The notes beneath the pieces are model-generated. The model was not told where the DNA came from, did not search any database, and worked only from the letters and a program-made list of their open reading frames with translations. 10,977 nt of DNA. It comes from JBFLVQ01 sp040758525. GTDB taxonomy: Bacteria; Acidobacteriota; Blastocatellia; Chloracidobacteriales; JADJPF01. The DNA lies in the NCBI GenBank assembly GCA_040758525.1, contig JBFLVQ010000291.1:1-10977 (forward strand), written 5' to 3'. This document shows positions 1 to 7,913 of the stretch, piece after piece; positions within the stretch are counted from its first letter, which is position 1, and every line of letters starts with the position of its first letter. The position numbers and the translations under genes were made by a program.

Positions 1-300
1 GGTCAGCTTTTGTAGCGCTATCTCTATATCACTTTCTAGTTGGTATTCTAATTCCCGCAATGGCTTAAGCTTATCCTGTACTAAGTAGGAGAATACCCGT
101 TCTGCCACGGCACAAATCTGCTCGATGGTAAATTCCTGTTGAGGAGCAAAGTGGCGAAAAGCAATACGAGCAGTCCTAATTACTATATACTCGAACCGGT
201 CGATAAATTCTTGCCAAGCAGCTTGTAAATATTCGGGAGTTTGTTCGAGATCGGTTATTAAAGCTATCAGCTCATTGTCTGTTGAGTGTTTGATCTTCAT
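1..300 (-). CDS. N-terminal part of a sigma-70 region-2-like protein (runs off left edge)
   Basis: An open frame of exactly 100 codons starts with ATG at 300 and continues past the left edge. It begins MKIKHSTDNELIALITDLEQ. An AGAGGGGG purine run lies about 10 bases upstream of the ATG, a good ribosome binding site, so the start is well supported. Residues about 10-80 are an all-helical segment: 'ELIALITDLEQTPEYLQAAW', then 'WQEFIDRFEYIVIRTARIAF', then 'ICAVAERVFSYLVQDKLKPL'. This resembles the region-2 layout of ECF-type sigma-70 factors: a loading helix with W-x-E-F-x-x-R-F/Y, then a D/E-rich segment ending in V-F-x-x-L. The resemblance is by eye only. The helix-turn-helix region 4 that would prove a sigma factor lies outside the window. 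It could instead be an unrelated helical protein. It is divergent from the acetyltransferase gene. Confidence 0.5.
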   Translation of the reverse strand, partial: MKIKHSTDNELIALITDLEQTPEYLQAAWQEFIDRFEYIVIRTARIAFRHFAPQQEFTIEQICAVAERVFSYLVQDKLKPLRELEYQLESDIEIALQKLT

Positions 301-655
301 ATTATCCTTGCCCCCTCTTGCGGCCATTAGGATAGCATAATTACGATAGGAAAAGAACGGCTATCTTTTGGATGGATTATCTATCCAGATTTGACTAATT
401 GTATTGATGTGAGATCAGCAGCAGACGGGTTGAATGCGCTGGCAACTTGGCCTACTAGTCCTAAATAGATAATAATATCCTCGTATATACCACAGATGTC
501 AGTTGATTTTACCTAGCCAGGGATCATACAAGAAACTGAATGGGGCTTAAGAGCACTAGTATAGATATGGCTGCAATGATATCAAAAGGCTGCCTAACAA
601 GCAGTTATATCTAAGGCTAAGTAACTAACATTTGGATTTTTAACTGGAGGGGGAT
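301..655. other. Divergent intergenic region, no gene seen
   Basis: These 355 bases separate the sigma-like gene (minus) from the acetyltransferase gene (plus) and hold no convincing open frame. The stretch is AT-rich. A small inverted repeat, TGGAT-tatct-ATCCA, lies near 374-388. A segment at 571-600 resembles one at 1230-1259 downstream of the acetyltransferase gene. Transcription of both flanking genes must start here, but I found no -35/-10 pair close enough to consensus to mark. Confidence 0.4.
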
Positions 656-1177
656 GTGACTGCTTACTTCTTATCTACTACCCGATTGCAATTTCGTTGC
701 TGGAGACAAGAGGACCTGGAGCTAGCACTCAGCCTATGGGGTGATACGGAAGTGACTAGATTGATAGGCGGACCATTCACATATGAACAGATACAAGCAC
801 GACTATCACGTGAGATATTAACCTTTGAACAGCATAGAGTTCAGTATTGGCCCATTTTTCTCTTAGCCACGGGTGAACATGCGGGTTGCTGTGGTCTGCG
901 GCCTTATCAGCCAACGGATGATATTTATGAGCTTGGGGTTCATCTACGCAAGACTCATTGGGGGTATGGTTATGCTCAAGAGGCTGCTCAAGCAGTGATC
1001 GCATATGCCTTTAATACTCTAGGGGCAAGCGCATTATTTGCTGGTCATAACCCAGCTAATGAATCATCAAGAAGCTTATTGGAGAAATTAGCATTCCAAT
1101 ACACACATGATGAATTCTATTCACCCACAGGTTTATATCATCCTTCATACCTACTTAAGAAATTAAGCTCTATTTAA
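656..1177 (+). CDS. GNAT family N-acetyltransferase (RimJ/RimL-like)
   Basis: This 173-residue protein has the length and layout of the Acetyltransf_3 (RimJ/RimL-like) branch of the GNAT superfamily, which moves an acetyl group from acetyl-CoA to an amine. It opens with the typical 'TTRLQFRCWRQEDLELALSLW'. Strand beta4 is at 'IYELGVHLRKTHWGYGYAQEA' (residues 90-110), where HWGYGYA is the pyrophosphate-binding R/Q-x-x-G-x-G/A loop with the first position changed. Helix 'AAQAVIAYAFNTL' follows. Then comes the conserved 'NPANESSRSLLEKLAFQY' (132-149), in which N-x-x-S-x-x-L-L-E-K-L packs on CoA. The start is GTG at 656: GGAGG at 646-650 is 5 bases upstream, and the overlapping ATG at 654 runs straight into TGA. 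The substrate cannot be inferred; such genes include ribosomal-protein and small-molecule acetylases. It is apparently transcribed alone. Confidence 0.85.
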   Translation: MTAYFLSTTRLQFRCWRQEDLELALSLWGDTEVTRLIGGPFTYEQIQARLSREILTFEQHRVQYWPIFLLATGEHAGCCGLRPYQPTDDIYELGVHLRKTHWGYGYAQEAAQAVIAYAFNTLGASALFAGHNPANESSRSLLEKLAFQYTHDEFYSPTGLYHPSYLLKKLSSI

Positions 1178-1420
1178 GCTGTTAAAGATGGCTGGGACGG
1201 ATAAGGATACTAGGAGCTAGCAGACCTATCTGCAATGGCATCCTAAAGCTTCCTGATCATTTAAGTTGAACCGGATGGTCATTATGCATAAAATAGATAG
1301 AATGAGCATACTTAAGAACGCTCCTAAGATTAATTTTTCAAGCTACATTTTTCTACAATAGGTTTCCATAAAGTTTATTCTGGTTTCTGTTTCTAGACCA
1401 CTTAGAGGAGGTATTTTCCA
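1178..1420. other. Leader region between acetyltransferase and TonB-dependent receptor
   Basis: This gap holds no gene. A small hairpin, GCAGA-ccta-TCTGC (1220-1233), lies inside an outer AGGAT/ATCCT pairing (1204-1208 with 1240-1244). It has no T-tract, so I do not call it a terminator. The receptor promoter follows at 1266-1294, leaving a leader of about 120 bases that is T-rich between 1333 and 1395. Whether the leader carries regulation is unknown. Confidence 0.4.
1266..1294 (+). promoter_or_regulatory. Candidate housekeeping promoter for the TonB-dependent receptor
   Basis: TTGAAC (1266-1271) and TAAAAT (1289-1294) are separated by 17 bases, the optimal spacing for a sigma-70-type promoter. 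Each box matches consensus at five (-10) or four (-35) of six positions. Predicted transcription start is near 1301. This is a pattern match only, and promoter consensus in this phylum is less well defined than in E. coli. Confidence 0.5.
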
Positions 1421-4400
1421 GTGAGAAGACCCACCCAACTATTCTTGCTTTTCACTTTTATGCTGATAATCGGGGTTGCCGTAGTTTTTCCTCAAGCATC
1501 CAGTTCTACAGCGGAACTGCGAGGCCAAGTGACGGATGCTTCTGGAGCGGTAATTCCTGGCGCTAGTGTCACTCTTAAAGACTTGGGCAAGGGTATCAGT
1601 CGTACTTCTACCACTGATGCTGAAGGTAACTATATCTTCCTTGCCGTTCTACCTAGCCGTTATGAACTAAAGGTAGAAGCAGCAGAAGGAGGATTCGAAC
1701 CAAATGTCGTCCAAGTTGAACTAACTGTAGGTCAACAAGCCAGTATTCCGATCAAGCTCAATGCTGTTGGTGTTTCTGAAATTATTACTGTGACCAGGGG
1801 CGCTGAGGTAATTGAGGTTGACCGTACCCAGCAGTCTTCCGTGATAGATGTGCGTCAAATTACCAATCTGCCAATCAGCAGACGCAGTTATTTAGACTAT
1901 GCACAGTTGACTCCTGGGGTAATCGATTCCGACAATATCGCAGATGCTTCCGATTTTCGTGTTGCACAGACTCCACAATCTGGACTCTCCTTTGGTGGCA
2001 ATAACGGACGTGGCAACTATGTTTCGGTAGATGGTGCAGAAACCAATACTAACACAGGCGCAGTATTACCAACCGTAAACCAGGAAGCGGTACAAGAGTT
2101 TCAGGTGTTGCGCAATAGTTATAGCGCCGAGTTTGGTGGGGCTTCTGGTGGCATTGTCAACATCATCTCCAAATCAGGCTCAAATGGATTTCATGGCAGT
2201 GGATTTGGTTATTTTAGAGATGACAAGTTTGATGCTCGTAATCGCTTTGATTTTTCCCCCAATGACAAATCACCATTCAATCGACAACAGTATGGAGGTT
2301 CATTTGGTGGACCGATTGTTAAAGACAAGACCTTCTTCTTTACAGCGATAGAGCGGTTTGATGAAGAGCAGACAACATTTGTCAACCTGCTCTCAGACTC
2401 CAGTATATTTAGGACCACAGCATCACAGACGGCGCTGTTCAACTTTCTTGATGGGACAGTGTTTGCGCCTGCATCAGCAGGATTGCGAGCAGCCTTGACA
2501 ACCACACCAGAGCGCTATCCACGCACTTTGAAGCTGTTTGGTGATGCCAGTGGACAGTTCCCCTTTGATTCAAATCAGACCAACTTCTCCGGCAGAGTCG
2601 ATCACCTGTTTAGTGAGAAGGATAGTGGTTATCTACGATTTAACCTTAATGACAGTGTCTTTGAGAATCAGGCTGCTGGCGCACTCACAGCCGTTTCACG
2701 TGGTCGAAAGCTCGATAGCTTTAATGGGAACTTGATATTTTCTGAAAATCACCTTTTCAGTCCAAATATTATTAATGAGCTAAAGCTGCAGTACAGTTAT
2801 TTTCGGTTTGCTGTCAATCCCAATGAAGCAATAGGACCAGAGATTAATATAGAGGGGTTTGGCAACTTTGGACGTGATATCTTTTTGCCATCGCGATCAT
2901 TTGAGCGCCATTATGACATCCTGGACAATGTCTCGATAGTGAGTGGCAATCACACCTTCAAATTTGGTGGCTCTGTACTGGTTCAGAAGGTATCAACCTT
3001 TAATGATACATTCTTGGGTGGTCGATTCAACTTTGGCGCCAATATTCCACTCGCCAGCATAATCGCACTAAATCCCAATCTAGGTCCTAACTTCCTTAAT
3101 CAGTTGACCAACTTCTTGAGTGCTAACAATCCTGCCCTGCTCAGCGCATTAAGCACACCTATCAATGCTCTACAGGCTTTCAATCTCAACCTGCCGGTAG
3201 TCTATCAGCAGGGCTTTGGTGATCCATTCTCTAAGTATGGTTCAAACAGGTACTCCTTCTATGGACAGGATACCTGGAAGCTGCGCCGTAATTTCACTCT
3301 CAATTATGGACTGCGCTTCTCAATCAATGATGAATCGCTCAACCTACCCTCAGATAAGAATGATGTACAGCCACGGGTAGGATTTTCTTGGGATCCCTTC
3401 TCGGATGGTAAGACTGTGATTAGAGCTGGCGCTGGTATCTTCAATGGTACCATTATCGGTTCAATCACCAATGTGACCTCAGAGTTGGCTGGCTTTGGTG
3501 ATCCCACTGAGATTAATATTGTGCTAGCAACTGCTAACTCTGGTGCATTAGGATTGCCTACCTCTTTTCTAGTCTATCAGACCTTGCTGGCTCAAGGTGT
3601 GATTGGTAGACGCGCTATCACAGCCGCTGACCTGGCTCAGTTTGGTGTTAGACCAAGACCAGGCGCACCATTGGAAGTGCGCTTCCGTTCCCAACCCAAC
3701 TACGAAACTCCTACCACCTATCAGGCAAGCTTGGGAATAGAGAGGGAACTAGTAGCCGGCTTCTCAGTTGAGGTGAGCTATCTGTTTACTCGTGGTGAGG
3801 GTATCACTCGCAATCGTGATATTAATCAGTTCAAGCAGACTGGACCAGTCAATCCCATTACTGGACAGAAGACATTTATCCGTTTTCCCACTCCAGTACA
3901 GATCGCGGCAGGCTTGACGAGCGATTTCCGCAATCCTCTACGCTTCCAGGATAATGTCTATGAATCGACAGCCAAATCCTTCTATCACGCCGCGACCATC
4001 TCAGTGCAGAAGCGTTTCTCCAACAACTACAGTATCAATGCTCATTACACCTACTCCAAGTCGATTGATGAGGTAACCGACTTCAATAGCGATTTTGCTG
4101 CTCAGAATCCTCTCAATCTCACGGCTGACCGTTCACTCTCAGCCTTTGATCAACGCCATCGCGCCGTGATCAGTGGAGTATTTAACAGTCCTGTTAAAGG
4201 TGAATCATTAACTGCCAAGCTGTTAGGTAACTGGACTGTGGCACCAATATTCACAGCAGGAAGTGCTAGGCCATTCAATCTACTGTTGGGATTTGATGCT
4301 AATGGAGATGGACGTTCACAAAGCGATCGACCAGGGGCGGCGGGACGCAATACTGGTAGCGGAGAGAACTTCTACAGTTTTGATACTCGTTTGGCGCGTA

Positions 4401-4621
4401 GAGTCACCATTAAGAACGAGGCATATCTGGAGTTCACTTTTGAGGCATTCAATCTGTTCAATCGCACCAATTTCCTCGGTATTAACAATATTGTTGGGAC
4501 TACTCCACTAAGAACCTTTGATGTAAAGGGTGATGAGACCAAGTCTCCAACTCAGCCGCTAGGCTTTACTTCAGCGGCACCCAGGCGACAACTGCAATTT
4601 GGTGTTCGTGTTAACTTCTAA
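1421..4621 (+). CDS. TonB-dependent receptor with N-terminal carboxypeptidase-regulatory-like domain
   Basis: This 1066-residue outer-membrane receptor is predicted to import a ligand with energy from TonB-ExbBD. A signal peptide covers residues 1-26 (MRRP, hydrophobic LFLLFTFMLIIGVAVVF, cleavage near PQA). A beta-sandwich carboxypeptidase-regulatory-like domain spans about 31-115 ('LRGQVTDASGAVIPGASVTL', 'TDAEGNYIFLAVLPSRYELKVEA'). EIITVT (120-125) resembles a TonB box. The plug spans about 135-255, with 'TNLPISRRSYLDYAQLTPGV' and 'EFQVLRNSYSAEFGGASGGI'. The rest is a beta-barrel with alternating aromatic strands, closing in 'QLQFGVRVNF' with the terminal Phe expected of barrels inserted by BamA. 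The start is GTG at 1421, with AGGAGG (1406-1411) nine bases upstream. This is the Oar-like architecture common in Acidobacteriota. No SusD-like partner, glycoside hydrolase or TonB gene is adjacent, so the ligand is unknown. Confidence 0.9.
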   Translation: MRRPTQLFLLFTFMLIIGVAVVFPQASSSTAELRGQVTDASGAVIPGASVTLKDLGKGISRTSTTDAEGNYIFLAVLPSRYELKVEAAEGGFEPNVVQVELTVGQQASIPIKLNAVGVSEIITVTRGAEVIEVDRTQQSSVIDVRQITNLPISRRSYLDYAQLTPGVIDSDNIADASDFRVAQTPQSGLSFGGNNGRGNYVSVDGAETNTNTGAVLPTVNQEAVQEFQVLRNSYSAEFGGASGGIVNIISKSGSNGFHGSGFGYFRDDKFDARNRFDFSPNDKSPFNRQQYGGSFGGPIVKDKTFFFTAIERFDEEQTTFVNLLSDSSIFRTTASQTALFNFLDGTVFAPASAGLRAALTTTPERYPRTLKLFGDASGQFPFDSNQTNFSGRVDHLFSEKDSGYLRFNLNDSVFENQAAGALTAVSRGRKLDSFNGNLIFSENHLFSPNIINELKLQYSYFRFAVNPNEAIGPEINIEGFGNFGRDIFLPSRSFERHYDILDNVSIVSGNHTFKFGGSVLVQKVSTFNDTFLGGRFNFGANIPLASIIALNPNLGPNFLNQLTNFLSANNPALLSALSTPINALQAFNLNLPVVYQQGFGDPFSKYGSNRYSFYGQDTWKLRRNFTLNYGLRFSINDESLNLPSDKNDVQPRVGFSWDPFSDGKTVIRAGAGIFNGTIIGSITNVTSELAGFGDPTEINIVLATANSGALGLPTSFLVYQTLLAQGVIGRRAITAADLAQFGVRPRPGAPLEVRFRSQPNYETPTTYQASLGIERELVAGFSVEVSYLFTRGEGITRNRDINQFKQTGPVNPITGQKTFIRFPTPVQIAAGLTSDFRNPLRFQDNVYESTAKSFYHAATISVQKRFSNNYSINAHYTYSKSIDEVTDFNSDFAAQNPLNLTADRSLSAFDQRHRAVISGVFNSPVKGESLTAKLLGNWTVAPIFTAGSARPFNLLLGFDANGDGRSQSDRPGAAGRNTGSGENFYSFDTRLARRVTIKNEAYLEFTFEAFNLFNRTNFLGINNIVGTTPLRTFDVKGDETKSPTQPLGFTSAAPRRQLQFGVRVNF

Positions 4622-4654
4622 TCTGCAGTTCAAGCTAGAACTTAAAGAAAAATT

Positions 4655-4692
4655 ATTTACCGCTTCAGCAAGAGATTGTTGAAGCGGTAAAT
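4655..4692. terminator. Bidirectional intrinsic terminator between receptor and response regulator
   Basis: A 15-bp stem pairs 4655-4669 with 4678-4692 around an 8-base loop; one pair is G-T and all others are Watson-Crick. On the plus strand it is followed by TTTT (4693-4696), ending the receptor transcript. On the minus strand it is followed by AATTTTTCTTT, ending the kinase-regulator transcript. The two genes converge here. Confidence 0.88.
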
Positions 4693-4726
4693 TTTTCTGG
4701 GGTTTTATAGGCTGCCAAGATCACTG

Positions 4727-5359
4727 CTAGGTTATCAAGCTATGAGTAATGGCATAATGAATAAGCTCGGCATTATTGCGCATTCCCATCTTCTGTAGAA
4801 TTCTAGTACGATGAGTACTAACGGTCTTGATACTCACATAAAGTTCTTGCGCAATCTCCGTAAGGGTTTTACCAGAAGCAATCATACAAAGAATCTGGAA
4901 TTCACGATCAGAGAGGGATTCATGTGGTAACTTGTTAGGGTCAGAGCGCAGATCAAAGACCAGCCGTTCTGCTAGTGAGGCGCTTACATATCTGCCGCCT
5001 CTAGCAACCTTCTGTAGTGCTTCGACCAACTGTTCTGGTGCGCTCTCTTTAGTTAGATAACCAGAAGCGCCTGCTTTGAGTACACGTACAGCATACTGTT
5101 CCTCGGCATGCATGGTCAACACCAGTATTGGTAGGGTAGGGAACTGATTCTTGATCTGTTTGAGCACCTCTAGGCCACTACGATCTGGCAGCGAGATATC
5201 AAGCACCACTACATCCCAACTACCTGTTTGTACCTTGCGTATCACCTCCTGTGCCGTACTGGCTTCTCCAGCTACTACAATAGTGGAATTTTCAGCAAGA
5301 ATCTGCTTTAGACCCTCGCGTACAATGGCGTGATCATCAGCAACAAGAACCTTAATCAT
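4727..5359 (-). CDS. NarL/FixJ-family response regulator (REC-LuxR HTH)
   Basis: This 210-residue DNA-binding response regulator is the likely phosphorylation target of the kinase encoded just upstream. The receiver domain (1-120) has the acidic pair D8/D9, phospho-acceptor D54 in 'VVVLDISLPDRSGLEVL', switch T82 in 'ILVLTMHAEE' and K104 in 'GASGYLTKES'. The LuxR-type helix-turn-helix spans about 147-206: 'LSDREFQILCMIASGKTLTE', 'IAQELYVSIKTVSTHRTRIL', then QKMGM. Length and residues are standard for the family, so it should be phosphorylatable and bind DNA as a dimer. The ATG overlaps the kinase stop codon (ATGA, 5356-5359), indicating translational coupling. Its target promoters cannot be read from the sequence. 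Confidence 0.95.
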   Translation of the reverse strand: MIKVLVADDHAIVREGLKQILAENSTIVVAGEASTAQEVIRKVQTGSWDVVVLDISLPDRSGLEVLKQIKNQFPTLPILVLTMHAEEQYAVRVLKAGASGYLTKESAPEQLVEALQKVARGGRYVSASLAERLVFDLRSDPNKLPHESLSDREFQILCMIASGKTLTEIAQELYVSIKTVSTHRTRILQKMGMRNNAELIHYAITHSLIT

Positions 5360-7725
5360 GTAATTGCTCCTTCTGGAATGGCAGCTTGATCACTTACAGG
5401 AATAACTAGTCGCACAATGGTGCCATTGCCTGCGCTACCGCTAATCTGGACTTCCCCACCACATAACAACACACGCTCACGCATTCCGATCAAACCCAGC
5501 GAATGTGGGTTAGCAACGTCCTGGTTACTGATGCCTTTACCATTATCGCATACCTCCAAGCGTAACTGGCCGCTACTTCTACTCAGGCTAATATCGACTT
5601 TGGTCGCTTCTGCATGACGCGCGACATTAGTAAGCGCCTCTTGCAAAATGCGGAAGATAGCAGTGGAATGAGTAGGCGACAAAATAATATCCTCGGCACC
5701 AATAATCAAGTCACATTCGATACCGGTTCGTTCTTGAAATTCCTGTACCTCGAATTCGATTGCCGCTACTAATCCTAGATCATCAAGTACACCAGGTCGC
5801 AATTCGCTGGAGATCTTGCGCACTGCCTGTATTTTGTTGTCTATGAGATCGATCATCTTACCGATCTTTTGTAGTAATTCGGGTTGGCTAGAAAGTTTCT
5901 TACCTAGCCAAGTAAGATCGATCTTCAAAGCAGTAAGCGCCTGCCCAACCTCATCATGAATTTCGCGTGCAATCCGGGTTCGTTCCTCTTCCCAGAGTGA
6001 ATGTAGGTGTGCAGAGAGGGCACGCAACTGTTCACGCGACTCGCGTAGTCGTTCTTCAGCCTCTCGGCGCTCTTCCTCAAGCGCAGCTTCACGCTCTCGG
6101 CGGCGGTAATTGTCGTATAGGACTCCAGCCGCCTGGGCAAGGATCTCTAACTTGGTCTGTTGATCATTGCTGTAATCACTAGGACGGTTTGCTACTACAA
6201 TCAAGCCTACTACTTCATTACTACGCAGTATTGGCACACCAAGGAAATTACTGAGAGAAGTATGATCATCAGGCAAGCCACCAGCGCTGTAGATGATGTC
6301 AGGAAAATTGGTTAGTATTGCTTTACCACTTGTGATCACTTTACCAAATAGGTTATTAAAATTATTGAACTCTAGATAGCCACCTTCACCTTCATGAGCA
6401 AGTATGCGTAACACAGGTCCGGCTAGGACTACACCTGTAAAACCATATGTGCTTGCTGTTTGACTAAGCGCACAGCGCAGCAGCATAGCGCTGGCTTCTT
6501 GCCAGTTCCCATCCTCTAGATAAGCAGTCATAGCATTAGTGACTGCAGCCAACTGCTCAGTCTTGATTCGTAAAGCCTCTTCCGCACGCTTGTGTTCCGT
6601 AATATCAGCCATTACCGCCATTGTCCCACTCAGCGCACCCTTAGCATTACGTATTGGGGCAGTCGAGATGATGATATCGACAGGTGTGCCATCACGTCGC
6701 CAGCGCCGTGTCTCAAGTAGGTTGTCGCCACGCTTGAAACGGGCGGTGCTTTCACCAATGAATGCTTCCTTCTGCATCTGTAATGATTCTGTAGTGGTAG
6801 GTTGATTGTAGGGTCCAATAGGTAATGAATGGTGTAACACCTCCTGCTCGCGCCAACCGAAGAGCTGCTCTGCAGCAGGATTCCACATCTTCACTTTCCC
6901 ATTTAGATCAAGAGCAGCAATAGCAAGTGGTGAAGCCTCTATAAGCGCCTGCAATGCCTGATTAGTCTCGCGCAATTCCTCTTCAACCTGCTTACGCTCA
7001 GTGATATCTTGTGCAACACAGACTATACCTTGTAGCGCACTATTGTCATCACGTATTACAGAGGCAGAGAAGATAACCGGTATTTTGCATCCATCTTTGG
7101 CAAGATAAATCTTCTCAACATTGCAGATCGAGCCATTACGATCTAATTCAGAGAGCCTTTCTGGAGAAAATAGTGCCTCCTCCTGATCAACAAAGATTTT
7201 GCTTATCGGTTGGCCGATCAACTCCTCTTTCTGATAGCCCAAAGTTGCACAGGCAGCATCATTGACCGATTCAATCATCCCTTCTGGAGAGACAACAATA
7301 AGGGTATTGATCATTGAACGCAATAGTTTATCAGTATAATCTTTAGCAGAGAGGATCTTGTCACGGGAGTTTCGCAAATCTACCACCATACTACGGAAAG
7401 AGTCTGCTAATATCCCTATCTCTCCTTCTGCTTTGATATCTATTGCGGTGTCTAGATTACCTTGTGAAATCTCCCCTACAGCTCTCTTCAGCTCTTTGAT
7501 CGAGTTGGCAATCGCGCGCGAGAATAGATACCCATAAATAAACGTGAACAGTCCAATAAAAAAGATACCAACAAAGAAATTACGATGTAGGGCAGTAGAT
7601 GTGTACTCATCCGGCTGGAAAGTTTTTATTATTTCCTGGTAGACAGCGAGCCCAAGCAATATCCCTATTACCACTAAAAGTGTGATAATAATAGAGCCAA
7701 CAATTAGTTTCTCTCCTATCTTCAT
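5356..7725 (-). CDS. Membrane sensor histidine kinase, HAMP-PAS-PAS-GAF-HisKA_3-HATPase (NarX/DegS type)
   Basis: I choose ATG at 7725 (789 residues) because AGGA lies 6 bases upstream; a TTG at 7794 in the same frame would add 23 residues but has no ribosome binding site. Membrane helices are at about 6-29 and 50-69 with only some 20 residues between them, so external sensing is unlikely. HAMP follows (70-120, 'ELKRAVGEISQGNLDTAIDI'). PAS1 spans about 132-242 and ends in the PAC-like 'GIVCVAQDITERKQVEEELR'. PAS2 spans about 258-377 (ending MAVMADITEHKRAEEALR). GAF spans about 397-542. A coiled coil rich in R and E lies at 540-577. HisKA_3 has 'ERTRIAREIHDEVGQALTAL' with phospho-acceptor H590. 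The HATPase has the N-box around N700 (EALTNVARHAE), DNGKG (727-731) and SLGLIGM (742-748). It forms an operon with the regulator downstream and lies behind a GEMM-I riboswitch. Its protein-level signal is unknown. Confidence 0.95.
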   Translation of the reverse strand: MKIGEKLIVGSIIITLLVVIGILLGLAVYQEIIKTFQPDEYTSTALHRNFFVGIFFIGLFTFIYGYLFSRAIANSIKELKRAVGEISQGNLDTAIDIKAEGEIGILADSFRSMVVDLRNSRDKILSAKDYTDKLLRSMINTLIVVSPEGMIESVNDAACATLGYQKEELIGQPISKIFVDQEEALFSPERLSELDRNGSICNVEKIYLAKDGCKIPVIFSASVIRDDNSALQGIVCVAQDITERKQVEEELRETNQALQALIEASPLAIAALDLNGKVKMWNPAAEQLFGWREQEVLHHSLPIGPYNQPTTTESLQMQKEAFIGESTARFKRGDNLLETRRWRRDGTPVDIIISTAPIRNAKGALSGTMAVMADITEHKRAEEALRIKTEQLAAVTNAMTAYLEDGNWQEASAMLLRCALSQTASTYGFTGVVLAGPVLRILAHEGEGGYLEFNNFNNLFGKVITSGKAILTNFPDIIYSAGGLPDDHTSLSNFLGVPILRSNEVVGLIVVANRPSDYSNDQQTKLEILAQAAGVLYDNYRRREREAALEEERREAEERLRESREQLRALSAHLHSLWEEERTRIAREIHDEVGQALTALKIDLTWLGKKLSSQPELLQKIGKMIDLIDNKIQAVRKISSELRPGVLDDLGLVAAIEFEVQEFQERTGIECDLIIGAEDIILSPTHSTAIFRILQEALTNVARHAEATKVDISLSRSSGQLRLEVCDNGKGISNQDVANPHSLGLIGMRERVLLCGGEVQISGSAGNGTIVRLVIPVSDQAAIPEGAIT

Positions 7726-7913
7726 AAAACTTCCTGAGTGGCGTAAATCATCATCTGTAGACAAAGTCGCTACTTTTCTACACGATATTGGCAATGTTGA
7801 ACTTCAAACTTGTGGGCAGCCCGCAACCCGACATATCGGCACGATCAGTTAGTTAAAATGGAGGGCCTGAAGTTGACAAGAAACCGGCGAAGCTATCCGC
7901 AACTATCAGGCTT
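7726..7913 (-). promoter_or_regulatory. Long 5' leader between riboswitch aptamer and kinase start (candidate expression platform)
   Basis: The stretch contains no plausible gene. Directly after the aptamer, 7911-7900 can pair with 7875-7865 to form an 11-bp stem with one bulged base (GCCTGA-T-AGTTG with CAACTTCAGGC). The U-run after it is only four bases and starts 6-7 bases downstream, so it is a poor intrinsic terminator. Further on, CGGGTTGC (7830-7823) is perfectly complementary to GCAACCCG inside the aptamer (7992-7985). It could compete with the closing helix. Which structure acts as the switch cannot be decided by reading alone. Confidence 0.45.

Noticed and set aside
1204..1244. Stem structure downstream of the acetyltransferase as a terminator
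   Set aside because: The stems are short (5 bp each) with large interior mismatch and no T-tract on the plus strand.
2133..4511. Short open frames on both strands inside the receptor gene
   Set aside because: They overlap a complete, clearly homologous receptor in another frame and lack ribosome sites.
7774..7834. Mini-frame in the kinase leader (minus, MSGCGLPTSLKF, 18 codons) as a leader peptide
   Set aside because: No ribosome binding site and no run of regulatory codons. A second 10-codon frame starting MMIYATQ ends by overlapping the kinase ATG, but it also lacks a good ribosome site.
7865..7911. Bulged hairpin after the riboswitch as an intrinsic terminator
   Set aside because: The only following U-run is four bases long and lies several bases beyond the stem, so it is reported as a possible platform structure instead.
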